Below the pieces are notes generated by a model. That model saw nothing but the letters and a program-made list of their open reading frames with translations, was not told the origin of the DNA and did no database searches. The translations under genes and the position numbers were made by a program. 35,036 nucleotides of DNA. It comes from Asparagopsis taxiformis (taxonomy: Eukaryota > Rhodophyta > Florideophyceae > Bonnemaisoniales > Bonnemaisoniaceae). The DNA lies in the NCBI GenBank assembly GCA_030407315.1, contig JALQPE010002134.1, forward strand, positions 1 to 35,036, read 5' to 3'. Shown here piece by piece: positions 19,571 to 28,910 of this stretch. Position 1 is the first letter of the stretch; each line of letters opens with the position of its first letter.

Positions 19571-20727
19571 ATTACAGCTGTCAAGCTAGGCGGCTTTTGG
19601 GGCGGCTGCGAGCACCCCTTTATCCGGGGAACACCCTGATTTGAGTTAAAATTTGGGCTATTCTCAAAAACATGCACATGTGAACATGTTTTTGAGATGG
19701 GGGTGTGCCGTACGGCACAATCGACCCGCCCAAATCGTTGATTTTTGCAAGATTTTTTGTGCCCGAAATTTTAGAATTTCTGGGCTGGCCAGCAGTGCAT
19801 CTGAGATGGACATCCACCGGACGTCCATTTCAGGTTGGTCGTGTGCTGCCTACATCCACGCATTGCAGCAACTAAGCAGGCGGGTTCACTACTAATATAA
19901 AGTGCACGGAATATGAGTAACGTGATGGGTGAGTAGTGTTTCTGTTGAGGGAGTAAGGCGGGACCATGATGAAACACGGAAGAAGATTTCTCCCTAGCAT
20001 AACTTAGGCTTGAAGCCTGCAATCGGCCCATCTTCCGGCGCCATTTAGCCTCACAGTTAGTGCTTACAGAAGCCAGTGATGACCCCGCTCGGGGCGGCGG
20101 CCGGTTCCTGGGGCCGTTGTGGCCAAATTAGACACCCTGATTTGAATTAAAATTTGGGCTATTCTCAAAAACATGCACATGTGAACATGTTTTTGAAATG
20201 GGGGTGTGCCGTACGGCACAAACGACCCGCTGAAATCGTTGATTTTTTACAATTTTTTTGTGCCCGAAATTTTAGAATTTCCGGGCTGGCCAGCAGTGCA
20301 ATCGAGCTGGACATCCACCGGACGTGCATTTCAGGTTGGTCGTGAGAGAGTGGGGTGGGACCATGATGGAACAAGGACCAAGACCTGTCCCTGGCGTATT
20401 GAGCCTGAAATTGACCCTTTGTCAGACGCCATTTAGCCTTACAGTTAGTGCTTACAGAAGCCAGTGACAACCCCACTCGGGGCGGCGGTCGGTTCCTGGG
20501 GCCGTTGTGGCCAAATTAGACACCCTGATTTGAATTAAAATTTGGGCTATTCTCAAAAACATGCACATGTGAACATGTTTTTGAGATGGGGGTGTGCCGT
20601 ACGGCACAATCGACCCGCTGAAATCGATGTTTTTTGCAATATTTTTTCTGCCCTGAATTGTAGAATTTCTGGGCTGGACAGCAATGCAACTGAGCTGGAC
20701 ATCCACCGGGCGTCCATTTCAACTTGG
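19571..20727 (+). repeat. R-element cluster 2 (three cores)
   Basis: Cores lie at about 19630-19840, 20119-20340 and 20506-20727. The first two are joined by the long spacer, the last two by the short one. The first core begins after an extra edge (19571-19629) that recurs at 26300-26359. In the second, the motif reads GGACGTGC instead of GGACGTCC; in the third it is GGGCGTCC. Confidence 0.85.
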
Positions 20728-20949
20728 TCTTGTATTTTGCATCTGCACGCATAACAGCAACCAAGCAGTCAGGTTCACTGCTCGGACGAAGTGCACCTAG
20801 AGTGTGAACGATTGGTTTTTGACAGGCGAGTACTGCCGAATAGGTTTCACCCTGGACTAATGGTGGCTGGACATTCTGCATTATATGATATACTTCAACT
20901 CTGGAACGTAGCTTTATTTGTAGTCGAAATGAAAACATCTTTCGTGACC

Positions 20950-23900
20950 CTAATTCCATGCTCTAAACGCTGTCCCATAATGAACGTAGAGCTCCTGCCC
21001 CGGACGGATATCGCGGATTGCACGTACTACAATGATCTTCGGATTTTCTAGGTCCTTCGCCTTGAGCTTCTTCCCCGTCGAACCGCTGCTGTAGTTCTCG
21101 ACAAACTCGACGTTGGCCATCCGCCTGGTGTCTTCCGCCGGAGTGTCCTCACCTCGCAAATACCGCGGGTCGTTGATGAACTGCGCCGAACAGAACGGAG
21201 CCGGAACAATCCAAATTGGATGCTCGATGTTTTCGTCGTCCTCCGCTGTTGCATACAGCTTGATAGCATACATCAAGAATGTTTCCTTCGTTATCGCCAT
21301 GTGACCCTCTCCGTACGCGAACCTCATCGACTCCTTGCTCATATCAGAGTACACAACAGTTCCGTAGTATGCACATACTTCGTCACCAACATTAAATGTC
21401 TGTTCAGCGAAGAGCCCTCTTCCTGCATTTGGATGCTTAATCAGCGATGGTCGAACGCTCAATTTTTTCGCAACACAATCGTGTGCCCGCATCACGCGAG
21501 GGTTTTCAGTTTGCAACCAGCGGCGCAGGGAAGGTGGCCAATAATGTACCGGTTTCTCCATGTGCTCGCGCGACGCAATCGACTCTGGGCACAGCTGCCA
21601 GAGGTACTGCCGAATATATTTCGGGAACCTCTGGTACAGGGGAAGGCCAGGTGGGGGTTCGATGATCCTGCGTTCCCTCTGCGTACGCATCGTGACAGAG
21701 GGGGACGCCAAGAACTTCTCAGCACTCTGTTTCGCTTCTGTCGTGACCCTCATGTCAGTGTTGTTTGAAAGAATTACACGTGACATGACTGCACACAGCT
21801 TTGGAAGCGATCGTACCACACACAATTTGTCCATGTCACTGCCGACGAAAACACGGTGCTCAGGCAAGCTCATAGCTGCTTTTCCCGTTGCGAAAGTGCC
21901 AGAGAATGGATCGACAACAATATCACCAGGCTGTGAATGCTGGCTGATCAACTCCATCATGAGAGCGACGCTCTTCTGCTCTGCACGAACTCTGACCGTA
22001 GCACCGGTTGTGCTCCTTGTTCGCCACACCATCTCATTCGAATCGATGGCGGGCATATTGATGGTGACGTTGCACCACGCCGGGTACGTGCCGTCCATGT
22101 ATCCGTGGTTCCTATAGGCCACCATCTCGCTTCCGGTCTTGAACGGAACACCTCGCTTCCAGAAGTGGATAGCGACCTCTGCCATGTTCATGCGTTGGTA
22201 CCTCTTCCGCCCCGGCATTTGATAGAGGTGCCCAGGTAGTCGGACAAACAACAGAGGTACCTCGTCAACGAAGAAAACTGAATTCCGAACGACGTCCTCC
22301 TCCTCCTCGTCCTCCTCCTCATCCGCACTTTCTTCGCCACTGTGCTGCGATGCTTCGGAGTCCGAATTCATGGACGTAACCTCTTCTTCATCCGACCCGT
22401 CATCACTGGCAGCAGTATCGGTTGGGCCTTCTGACTGCGGTCCTTTGTACGTTTCCAAGTAATGGAACCATTCGTAGAACTGCAAAACCGAGCAGAACAC
22501 GATGCCGTGGCCACCGGGGCGCAACAGCTCGTCAAACACTTCGATGCTAGCCTGCATATCTTCTGCAGTTAGCCTGTCGTACGAAGAGTTGGAATCGTTC
22601 CTCTTACGACGAACATTGTAGGGCGGATCAGTCAGAATGAGCTGAACGTTGCCCGTGATGGGCACGTGTTCTCGGCTCTCGTCGGCACTGACCAAATCTT
22701 CGAAAGGGACGTCGTACACCCGGCAATACTGACTCATTTTCGAAAGAAAGTCCTTTGCGAGAGCCTGCCCTTCACTTTCCTGCTCTTCTGTCGCATGGGG
22801 TGACGGTGACGGGGGAGACGGCCCTTGGGCAGTAAGACTGGTCCTCCCAGGTCCAAGTTGAAGCCTGGTTGTGTGTCTTGTCGACGGAACCAAACCTCTC
22901 CCTCCTGTGTTGCGACGAGTGGGAGTGTCATCAACCGGCTTGGGGACCTTTTCTGCGTCCGCGGCTTGTGGTGCCGGGCGGAGGACAGCCATAACGTCTT
23001 CGTCGAGGGTGTCAAAATACGCTGGCAGCTTGTCCGGATTTCCGCTTGAGAAGTATATTTCCAGTGCCCCCCAGCGGTCGGACTCCGGCCAGGTGTACAG
23101 GTCCGGGTTGACGATAAGAAACTGCAACCGGTCGAAGAACTTCCTCACAAGGTCCCTAAATGCACTGTGCTGCGCACTGGTTCTTGTCTCTACTTTTCCA
23201 CCATATCCATCAGGATGAGATAGGGGAGCTTTGTTGTGGTAGAGATCTAGCTTCTGCTCCATCGGTGCGAATAGACCTTCATCGAGCACGTCAAACCAAT
23301 GCTCACTGCTGTCGAAAATGATGTACGGCGCCATCAACTCTTCGAAGCTGGAAAACTTTGCGGCGTAGGCCACATCGGTCCAAGCATGGTATAAAACTTG
23401 AACCACGTAACAAGCTCGATTAGTGCTTTTCCGATGGGCTGGGACGCGTGCGGCTTCGTTCCCCTCTTCGGCCGCATCTCCTATTCGGCGACGCGGCAGG
23501 TTCTTGTTGTGATTTCGGATGATAGACAACGCTTGGAAATACATCAATACCTCGAACGTTTCCGGTGGAGCAAGAACGAAGGCGCTTGGTTCCCCGCGCT
23601 GCGGCGCCTGTAGTGGCGAAGGAAGCATGTTACATCCAATAAGGAAGGTCTGCGGCACGATCCCAGAAAGGATGCAGTGCTCAACCCATTGCCCGATACG
23701 CTCATCCTGTCTTGAAAACTCGGCAATGGGTAATGCCAGACGAACAATCTGCTTGGCTCGCTCAACGTTCATCTCTGCCATGACGATTTCGGCAACATCC
23801 GCCTCGACTCCAGCATTCTTCGAACGACCGCTGAAGGACATGCTGAGTCGACCTTGCAGCGCCACAAATTGTTCTTCCGTGCCCTGCGCAACCCAAGCGC

Positions 23901-24147
23901 CAAGGTCCGCGTATGTGAAACCTCCCGGCTTGTCCGTCAAGTCTGCGAAACTTGAGTGGGCGAATAAATCCAGCAAGAGGCGGAGGAAGTCTTTGCCAGC
24001 GAGAGTAGTTTCGCGGGCGGCGCGACCTACGTTTCGACGTGTACCCATGTCACTAGAATCCTCCCAAGGGCTAGCGGGTTCGCGCAGAATTGGCACGGTT
24101 GCGTCGTCAACGATCGGATTGCTGTTGCGCCTGCGCTTATTCGTCAT
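20950..24147 (-). CDS. DNA amino-methyltransferase / SET fusion protein
   Basis: One uninterrupted frame. The ATG at 24147 (MTNKRRRNS) is preferred to upstream codons because sequence above it looks like leader, giving 1065 residues. Residues about 195-350 share the helical middle domain of the 4963 gene (YIIFDSSEHWF, then DEGLFAP). There is no ParB module. The methyltransferase spans about 495-800: motif IV LILTDPPYNVRR (DPPY at 507-510), RPGGHGIVFCS, an acidic insertion at about 585-620, and motif I DIVVDPFSGTFATG (746-755). This is the beta-class order of N6_N4_Mtase enzymes, predicted to make N6-methyladenine or N4-methylcytosine in DNA. The SET domain spans about 895-1060: GRGLFAEQTFNVGDE, YYGTVVY, FINDPR, NVEF, GQELYVHYG. 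As in the 4963 gene, the NHxC element is altered to ND. It is flanked by R elements pointing inward from both sides. Confidence 0.8.
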   Translation of the reverse strand: MTNKRRRNSNPIVDDATVPILREPASPWEDSSDMGTRRNVGRAARETTLAGKDFLRLLLDLFAHSSFADLTDKPGGFTYADLGAWVAQGTEEQFVALQGRLSMSFSGRSKNAGVEADVAEIVMAEMNVERAKQIVRLALPIAEFSRQDERIGQWVEHCILSGIVPQTFLIGCNMLPSPLQAPQRGEPSAFVLAPPETFEVLMYFQALSIIRNHNKNLPRRRIGDAAEEGNEAARVPAHRKSTNRACYVVQVLYHAWTDVAYAAKFSSFEELMAPYIIFDSSEHWFDVLDEGLFAPMEQKLDLYHNKAPLSHPDGYGGKVETRTSAQHSAFRDLVRKFFDRLQFLIVNPDLYTWPESDRWGALEIYFSSGNPDKLPAYFDTLDEDVMAVLRPAPQAADAEKVPKPVDDTPTRRNTGGRGLVPSTRHTTRLQLGPGRTSLTAQGPSPPSPSPHATEEQESEGQALAKDFLSKMSQYCRVYDVPFEDLVSADESREHVPITGNVQLILTDPPYNVRRKRNDSNSSYDRLTAEDMQASIEVFDELLRPGGHGIVFCSVLQFYEWFHYLETYKGPQSEGPTDTAASDDGSDEEEVTSMNSDSEASQHSGEESADEEEDEEEEDVVRNSVFFVDEVPLLFVRLPGHLYQMPGRKRYQRMNMAEVAIHFWKRGVPFKTGSEMVAYRNHGYMDGTYPAWCNVTINMPAIDSNEMVWRTRSTTGATVRVRAEQKSVALMMELISQHSQPGDIVVDPFSGTFATGKAAMSLPEHRVFVGSDMDKLCVVRSLPKLCAVMSRVILSNNTDMRVTTEAKQSAEKFLASPSVTMRTQRERRIIEPPPGLPLYQRFPKYIRQYLWQLCPESIASREHMEKPVHYWPPSLRRWLQTENPRVMRAHDCVAKKLSVRPSLIKHPNAGRGLFAEQTFNVGDEVCAYYGTVVYSDMSKESMRFAYGEGHMAITKETFLMYAIKLYATAEDDENIEHPIWIVPAPFCSAQFINDPRYLRGEDTPAEDTRRMANVEFVENYSSGSTGKKLKAKDLENPKIIVVRAIRDIRPGQELYVHYGTAFRAWN

Positions 24148-24454
24148 AATGGAATGAGTGGAAAATTCGGTACAGGATGGCGACCGCTCGGCGAGACAGT
24201 CAAATTTGACGACGTATCTCGTGACGTTTGCACTCTTTCGTGAGGAACACTGGTTGATATCGAACGGAACAGAGTATACGGGTACACAGCACTGGAAAGG
24301 TCTTGAAACCCGTAACCGGTGTAGGTAATAAGTTGTGACGGATACGTGGTAGAGAAAAAATTTTAAAAAGATTGTGATTCCCTGCCTTTGAGTGTTGTAC
24401 TGCAAGGCCGCCAGTCACATAGGTTGACACAGGTGCCTCACGCTTACCAGGTGA
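24148..24454 (-). promoter_or_regulatory. 5' flank of the methyltransferase-SET gene
   Basis: The interval between the start codon and the nearest R element presumably holds leader and promoter. An A-rich run near 24355-24370 is the only compositional feature. Confidence 0.3.
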
Positions 24455-24660
24455 GCGACATCCGGACGGCCACTGGACGTGGGGATGTCCGACTCAGATG
24501 CATTGCTGGCCAGCCCAGAAATTCTACAATTTCGGGCAGAAAAAATATTGCAAAAAACATCGATTTCGGCGGTCGATTGTGCCGTACGGCACACCCCCAT
24601 CTCAAAAACATGTTCACATGTGCATGTTTTTGAGAATAGCCCAAATTTTAATTCAAAGCA
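24455..24660 (-). repeat. R-element core, inverted orientation
   Basis: A single core reading on the minus strand with the same hairpin, GTGCCGTACGGCAC and GAATTTCTGGGC. The GGACRTCC end is rearranged. The TTTGAATT end is cut short and continues into unrelated sequence. Confidence 0.8.
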
Positions 24661-24930
24661 GGATGCAGATATTCGTCTTCTACCATTGTCAGAACACATT
24701 CGTATAACCACATTTGGAGAACCTGAGCCCAGAGCTATCGGTTTTGGCGGGAGCTAAGCCATATCTCATATAATCAGTAACTACTTCCCGCCAGCTGAGT
24801 GGTGGAACCCCTGCTATTTCTACCAACGAGACATACGGGGTGTCAACTCGGCAATCGTATATGATTTGGGTGCTAAATTTATTCAAGAGACGAATGGGCT
24901 TCGAAAAGGAGCCCAACTACGTCTACTTGT
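24661..24930. other. Intergenic, nothing recognised
   Basis: Lies between an R element and a tandem repeat. No coding evidence. Confidence 0.3.
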
Positions 24931-25290
24931 GATCCATGGGTATAGGACTATTCTATTCTTCTCCAGGCTTCCACCGTAGCCGCCTCCTCCGCCTCCGTTA
25001 ATGGAAAGAATATCCGAACCGCACCTCAACATGTTCTTCATGTGATCCATGGGTACTGACATCTCACATGCTCTCCAGGCTTCCACCGTAGCCGCCTCCT
25101 CCGCCTCCGTTAATGGCAACAATATCCAAACTGGACCTCTACATGTTTTTCTTGTGATCCATGGGTACTGACATCTCACATGTTCTCCAGGCTTCCTCCA
25201 AAGCCGCCACCTCCACCTCCGTTAATGGAAAGAATACCCGAACCGCAGGCTTCCTCCATAGCCGCCTCCACCTCCGTTAATGGCAAAAAC
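24931..25290. repeat. Tandem repeat of about 113 bp with a GCCGCCTCC box
   Basis: GATCCATGGGTA recurs at 24931, 25044 and 25156. Each is followed by CTCCAGGCTTCC(A/T)CC, then GCCGCCTCC-type boxes, then TCCGTTAATGG. A shortened fourth unit ends near 25290. On the minus strand the box reads as INGGGGGGYGG, but the unit length is not a multiple of three, so a coding repeat is unlikely. Confidence 0.7.
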
Positions 25291-25439
25291 ATCTCACCGG
25301 GCTGAAAACGGACGGACGACATTGGGTTCGTTCCGCTGCGTAGACGTTTAGAATCTTGTTAGAAAAAAGTAAACGAAAGAGAATGACATCTCATCTCTGT
25401 CGCAATATGTTCCATTTTCAAGTTCTCGGGTTCCACACC

Positions 25440-25530
25440 CATCAAGGCCTGGATCGAACCCTCTTCGATGGATAGGACAAATAGTGGAAGGCTTTTAAGC
25501 CTGTGACCAAGCGGCTATTGATTGGTTGGA
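25440..25530 (-). other. Possible tRNA-derived (SINE-like) fragment
   Basis: On the minus strand GGGTTCGATCC matches the RNA polymerase III B box, and TAGCCGCTTGG about 55 bases upstream is a weak A box. The anticodon stem does not form a standard 7-base loop, so this is not an intact tRNA. Confidence 0.2.
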
Positions 25531-25756
25531 GGAAGGAAATTACAGAGGAAATTTAGCTGAGTACGGTGCTCGCGATAGCTGTTAGGTTAAAGTCAAATAT
25601 GTGTTTCGATTATTTTTCGTACGAAAATGTCTTGCAAAAGACGATGCTTTGTCGTTCTCCTGGAGGGAGTCCGTTGCATTGCACTCAATTCGAGAGCATC
25701 GTCATGAAGGAGAGGATTCTTTCTGCTTGTTAGAATCGGTTTAGAGCACATAGCTA

Positions 25757-26310
25757 ATGCATTACTGGCCAGCCCAGAAATTGTAGAATTTCGGGCAGCA
25801 AAAATATTGTAAAAAACCTTGATTTGGGCGGCCGATTGTGCCGTACGGCACACCCCCATTTCAAAAACATGTTCACATGTGCATGTTTTTGAGAATAGCC
25901 CAAATTTTAATTCAAATCAGGGTGTCTAATTTGGCCACAACGGCCCCAGGAACCGACCGCCGCCCCGAGCGGGGTCATCACTGGCTTCTGTAAGCACCAA
26001 CTGTAAGGCTAAATGGCGTCTGACGAAGGGTCAATTTCAGGCTCAATACGCCAGGGACAGGTCTTGGTCCTTGTTCCATCATGGTCCCGCCCCGCTCTCT
26101 CACGACCAACCTGAAATGGACGTCCGGTGGATGTCCAGCTCGATTGCATTGCTGGCCAGCCCAGAAATTCTAAAATTTCGGGCACAAAAAAATATTGCAA
26201 AAAACATCGATTTGGGCGGTCGATTGTGCCGTACGGCACACCCCCATCTCAAAAACATGTTCACATGTGCATGTTTTTGAGAATAGCCCAAATTTTAATT
26301 CAAATCAGGA
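25757..26310 (-). repeat. R-element cluster 3 (two inverted cores)
   Basis: Minus-oriented cores at about 25757-25938 and 26114-26310 are joined by the short spacer type (with AGGCTAAATGGCGTC and CATCATGGTCCCGCCCC). The right core has the extra edge (26300-26359) shared with 19571-19629. A lone core at 24455-24660 may be the third member, displaced by inserted sequence. Confidence 0.85.
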
Positions 26311-26542
26311 CGTCTTCCGGACATAGGGGTGCTCGCGGCCTAGCTCGACAGCTGTAATTGTACCTCATTAAATACTGTTGATGACTGCCTACCGTATACA
26401 ATCTGGGCTGTTGGCGTATTATCCGGTACTTGACCTGACCTGAACGTTCATCGCAGACCGTTGTGGTTACCGACACTATACAGCAATCTTTTTTGTATCT
26501 CGTGCAACTCAATCGTTCCATCGCTTCCGGGAAAGCTTCATT

Positions 26543-28828
26543 ATGCCGCCGCGTATTGCGAAGAAAGCTCCAAAGCCTCCGGGCCTCCAGAAAACCCGGT
26601 CAGCAGCTGCTGTATCGAGTGCCCGACAATCCCGTGCGAAGAAGCGGTCTGGGCCTACCGGCAGCATTGAACCGCGGTCCGGTAGTCGCAAGACGGACCG
26701 GCGCAGAACTGGGGATCCGCAGCGAGAAAGTGAGGAAGGAGGAACGGCGCGGAGAGAGATGGGGCTTGACCGAGGCAAGCGTGCTCGCAGGGACAGTGAA
26801 CATCATGATGATGACATGATAGTGGCTCAAAACATGTTGGAATTGCGGCAGAGTGCTATGGCAAAGGTAGTTCCTCCCGGGTTGGCAGATGCGGAGGTGC
26901 TGCAGACGGAGTCCCAGCCGGGGGCTTCCGACACACTGGAGGCTGTGACCCCCACTGCGCCAACTATGCCGAGTACATCAGCCCCAGCAGGTAATGCAGT
27001 CAGGGACCCGAGGATAGCGGCAAGGGATGTTGTTTCTGAGCAACGTTCACAGGATGCCAACTATCATCGGCGGTCAGGTGGTACTGAGGGGAGAGAGCAG
27101 CCGGAGTGCGGGCCTCGTCACAACAGAGTGTCATTGGTGCCAAATATGCGCGTAACGCCCCCGCGACGTCAGGCTATTGGCGATGGAGGACATCATATTC
27201 CCGATAGCGTGGGAGATGGGGGGACGGTGAGGGCAGAGAGGTTGCATCCGCCGGAATCCATCGATTTAATGGCGAGTCGCATCAATGCGCAGAAGAAGAA
27301 GATCGCGGAGCTGGAAAAAAAAGTGTTTAGCCAGGACATAGCAAACAAGGCGCTCACCACGGAGATTGTTGCGTTGGAGGCTAAGGTGAAGACTCTGCAG
27401 GCGGAAAATGCCAGCCTTACTGCAATTGCGAGAACAGGTAGAATCAGTGATCACGGTGGCGGTAAGTCGAAAATACAGAAAGCCATTCCTGTGAAATACC
27501 TTGGAGTTCTTAGGGCGGTTGAGGAAAACCTGACAAAGTGGTGCAAGAACGAGACTATGGAGCTGGACCCTATAGCGGAACAAACGCAGAGACGTTGGAC
27601 TGGACGTACCATCGAGGTAGAGCCGGTAGAAGGGGCACTTTGGAGCGAAAACGGTGTAGGATATATTGCTACCCCTCCGGGCTATATCATCAAGAATCTG
27701 CAGTGGTATACACCTTCGTACAGGGACGAGAGTGATCTGCTGAATGACTTGGTGCGACACGTACTGCGTCAAAGTCCGTGGTGTGATGTGTTTTCCGATG
27801 AGGAGCAGCGTGTGTGCTGTCAAGAGGCTGTGGCGGGGAGCAAGGAATTGAAAGTGAAGGTGACGCAGAAACTGTCCGACGTGATGAGTGCACGGAAGCG
27901 TAATGCGAGGGACAGATTGTTCGGTTCGCTGGGGTACACGAAATTAATGTCTAGATGCACGATGCTGACGACGCGAGCTGAGATGGACGAGCGAGAGGAA
28001 CAAAAGCGCGAAGCGTCTGAGAAGCTTTTGAAACGGGAAAGTAACGGTGATTTGGATATGGGGAGGTGGCGAACGGCACCGTTCTCAGAGCTGCGATACA
28101 GCAAAGGCTTGGTTCCTGACAGCTTCGAAATGGAAGTGAATGGTGATGCATGGTTTAACAACCGAGTAGCTGTGAATGTGCTGGACATCTTCAGGGGTTA
28201 TTCGATACGACCAGAACAAGTAATGGACATAGAGACGAGCATACTAACGCTGGCGCGCCTGGATGCTTGGCTAGTGACTACTGTGGAGTGTTTGGATGAA
28301 CCGAAGGGGAAAGGAGGTGCACGGCAGAAGGAGTTTACAAGGCGGTACAGTCAATATGTGGGGGTAGCTTTTCAGCAATTAGTTGGTATGGTGGTGTACT
28401 GCATGTCTTGTCTCCAAGGCTCGCAAGCAAGGGAAGAAACGGACGTTGTCGAGAGCGAACAGCGGACTAGTGCACAGTCACGGCATGTGTTTGCAAGCCG
28501 TACTGTGACGAGAGAGGCTGTTGAAGTGTGGCAAAGCGGAGAGGGGTCTGGAATTGTTCATGTCGTTGATGATGTAAACCGCTGCTCATCACTTGTTCTA
28601 GTGTCCGAGGATTGGATTCAATCGCATATTACGTCAAACCTCGGTGCTGTAATGGATTGTGTGATTGCGCAAGGACTAATTGGCGCAGAACTTTTCGTCG
28701 TTGACCCATATGCTGGACACCTGACTGCAAACCTGAATGTCGAAATCAATGCCCCACAGTATGGGGGCATGGAGCGGCGCCATGCAGCCACTGCTGATAA
28801 CGGTTTTGGCGTAATGGAGGATGGTTGA
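26543..28828 (+). CDS. Unknown 761-residue coiled-coil protein
   Basis: One uninterrupted frame from ATG at 26543. Residues 1-240 are basic and low-complexity (SRAKKRSGPTGS, GKRARRD), suggesting a disordered, possibly nuclear-targeting tail. Residues about 243-297 form a clear coiled coil (INAQKKKIAELEKKVFSQ, ALEAKVKTLQAENASL). A conserved-looking region follows: RRWTGRTIEVEPVEGALW, YIATPPGYIIKNLQWY, KVKVTQKLSDVMSARKRNAR, FGSLGYTKL, then RRYSQYVGVAFQQLVGMVVY. The order and several motifs match the disrupted gene at 1291-2823, so this is a family with two members in the window. It ends 77 bases from the convergent transposase gene, a layout typical of a two-gene DNA transposon, so it may be an accessory protein. 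I do not recognise the family. Confidence 0.7.
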   Translation: MPPRIAKKAPKPPGLQKTRSAAAVSSARQSRAKKRSGPTGSIEPRSGSRKTDRRRTGDPQRESEEGGTARREMGLDRGKRARRDSEHHDDDMIVAQNMLELRQSAMAKVVPPGLADAEVLQTESQPGASDTLEAVTPTAPTMPSTSAPAGNAVRDPRIAARDVVSEQRSQDANYHRRSGGTEGREQPECGPRHNRVSLVPNMRVTPPRRQAIGDGGHHIPDSVGDGGTVRAERLHPPESIDLMASRINAQKKKIAELEKKVFSQDIANKALTTEIVALEAKVKTLQAENASLTAIARTGRISDHGGGKSKIQKAIPVKYLGVLRAVEENLTKWCKNETMELDPIAEQTQRRWTGRTIEVEPVEGALWSENGVGYIATPPGYIIKNLQWYTPSYRDESDLLNDLVRHVLRQSPWCDVFSDEEQRVCCQEAVAGSKELKVKVTQKLSDVMSARKRNARDRLFGSLGYTKLMSRCTMLTTRAEMDEREEQKREASEKLLKRESNGDLDMGRWRTAPFSELRYSKGLVPDSFEMEVNGDAWFNNRVAVNVLDIFRGYSIRPEQVMDIETSILTLARLDAWLVTTVECLDEPKGKGGARQKEFTRRYSQYVGVAFQQLVGMVVYCMSCLQGSQAREETDVVESEQRTSAQSRHVFASRTVTREAVEVWQSGEGSGIVHVVDDVNRCSSLVLVSEDWIQSHITSNLGAVMDCVIAQGLIGAELFVVDPYAGHLTANLNVEINAPQYGGMERRHAATADNGFGVMEDG

Positions 28829-28904
28829 AATTAGTGCAGTAAATGTGACGTTGACTAGAAGGTTTATCATGTAGTACATTATCAATAGAGTGCTGCGATT
28901 TAGA

Positions 28905-28910
28905 TTTATT
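28905..28910 (-). terminator. AATAAA overlapping the transposase stop codon
   Basis: On the minus strand the last codon and stop read GAA TAA ATC, so the TAA stop lies within an AATAAA polyadenylation-type hexamer. With 77 bases to the opposing gene, the 3' ends must be very compact or overlap. Confidence 0.35.

Larger units (their letters stand above)
19571..26359. mobile_element. Candidate 6.8-kb element with inverted R-element ends around the methyltransferase-SET gene
   Basis: Outside the outermost R cores the homology continues on both sides in inverted orientation. The left side reads ATTACAGCTGTCAAGCTAGG, then GCGAGCACCCC, then CCTGATTTGAGTTAAAATTT (19571-19650). The right side, read on the minus strand, gives ATTACAGCTGTCGAGCTAGG, GCGAGCACCCC, CCTGATTTGAATTAAAATTT (26359-26290). 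Copies between these edges point inward: three plus-oriented on the left, three minus-oriented on the right. The cargo is the methyltransferase-SET gene. I could not find a convincing target-site duplication, and no transposase lies inside. The shared edge may instead be a common upstream sequence of the two outward-facing genes. Confidence 0.35.

Noticed and set aside
24931..25290. Glycine-rich repeat protein on the minus strand (INGGGGGGYGG)
   Set aside because: The unit lengths are 113 and 112 bp, so the frame is not kept between units, and there is no flanking coding sequence.
25440..25530. Functional tRNA gene
   Set aside because: The B box is good, but the A box is poor and no normal anticodon loop forms; kept only as a possible tRNA-derived fragment.
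14394..26291. Recurring 60-100 codon open frames (for example those starting MGYSQKHAHVNMFL)
   Set aside because: They fall entirely inside copies of the R element, appear in both orientations and several frames, and change wherever the repeat changes. They are by-products of the repeat, not genes.
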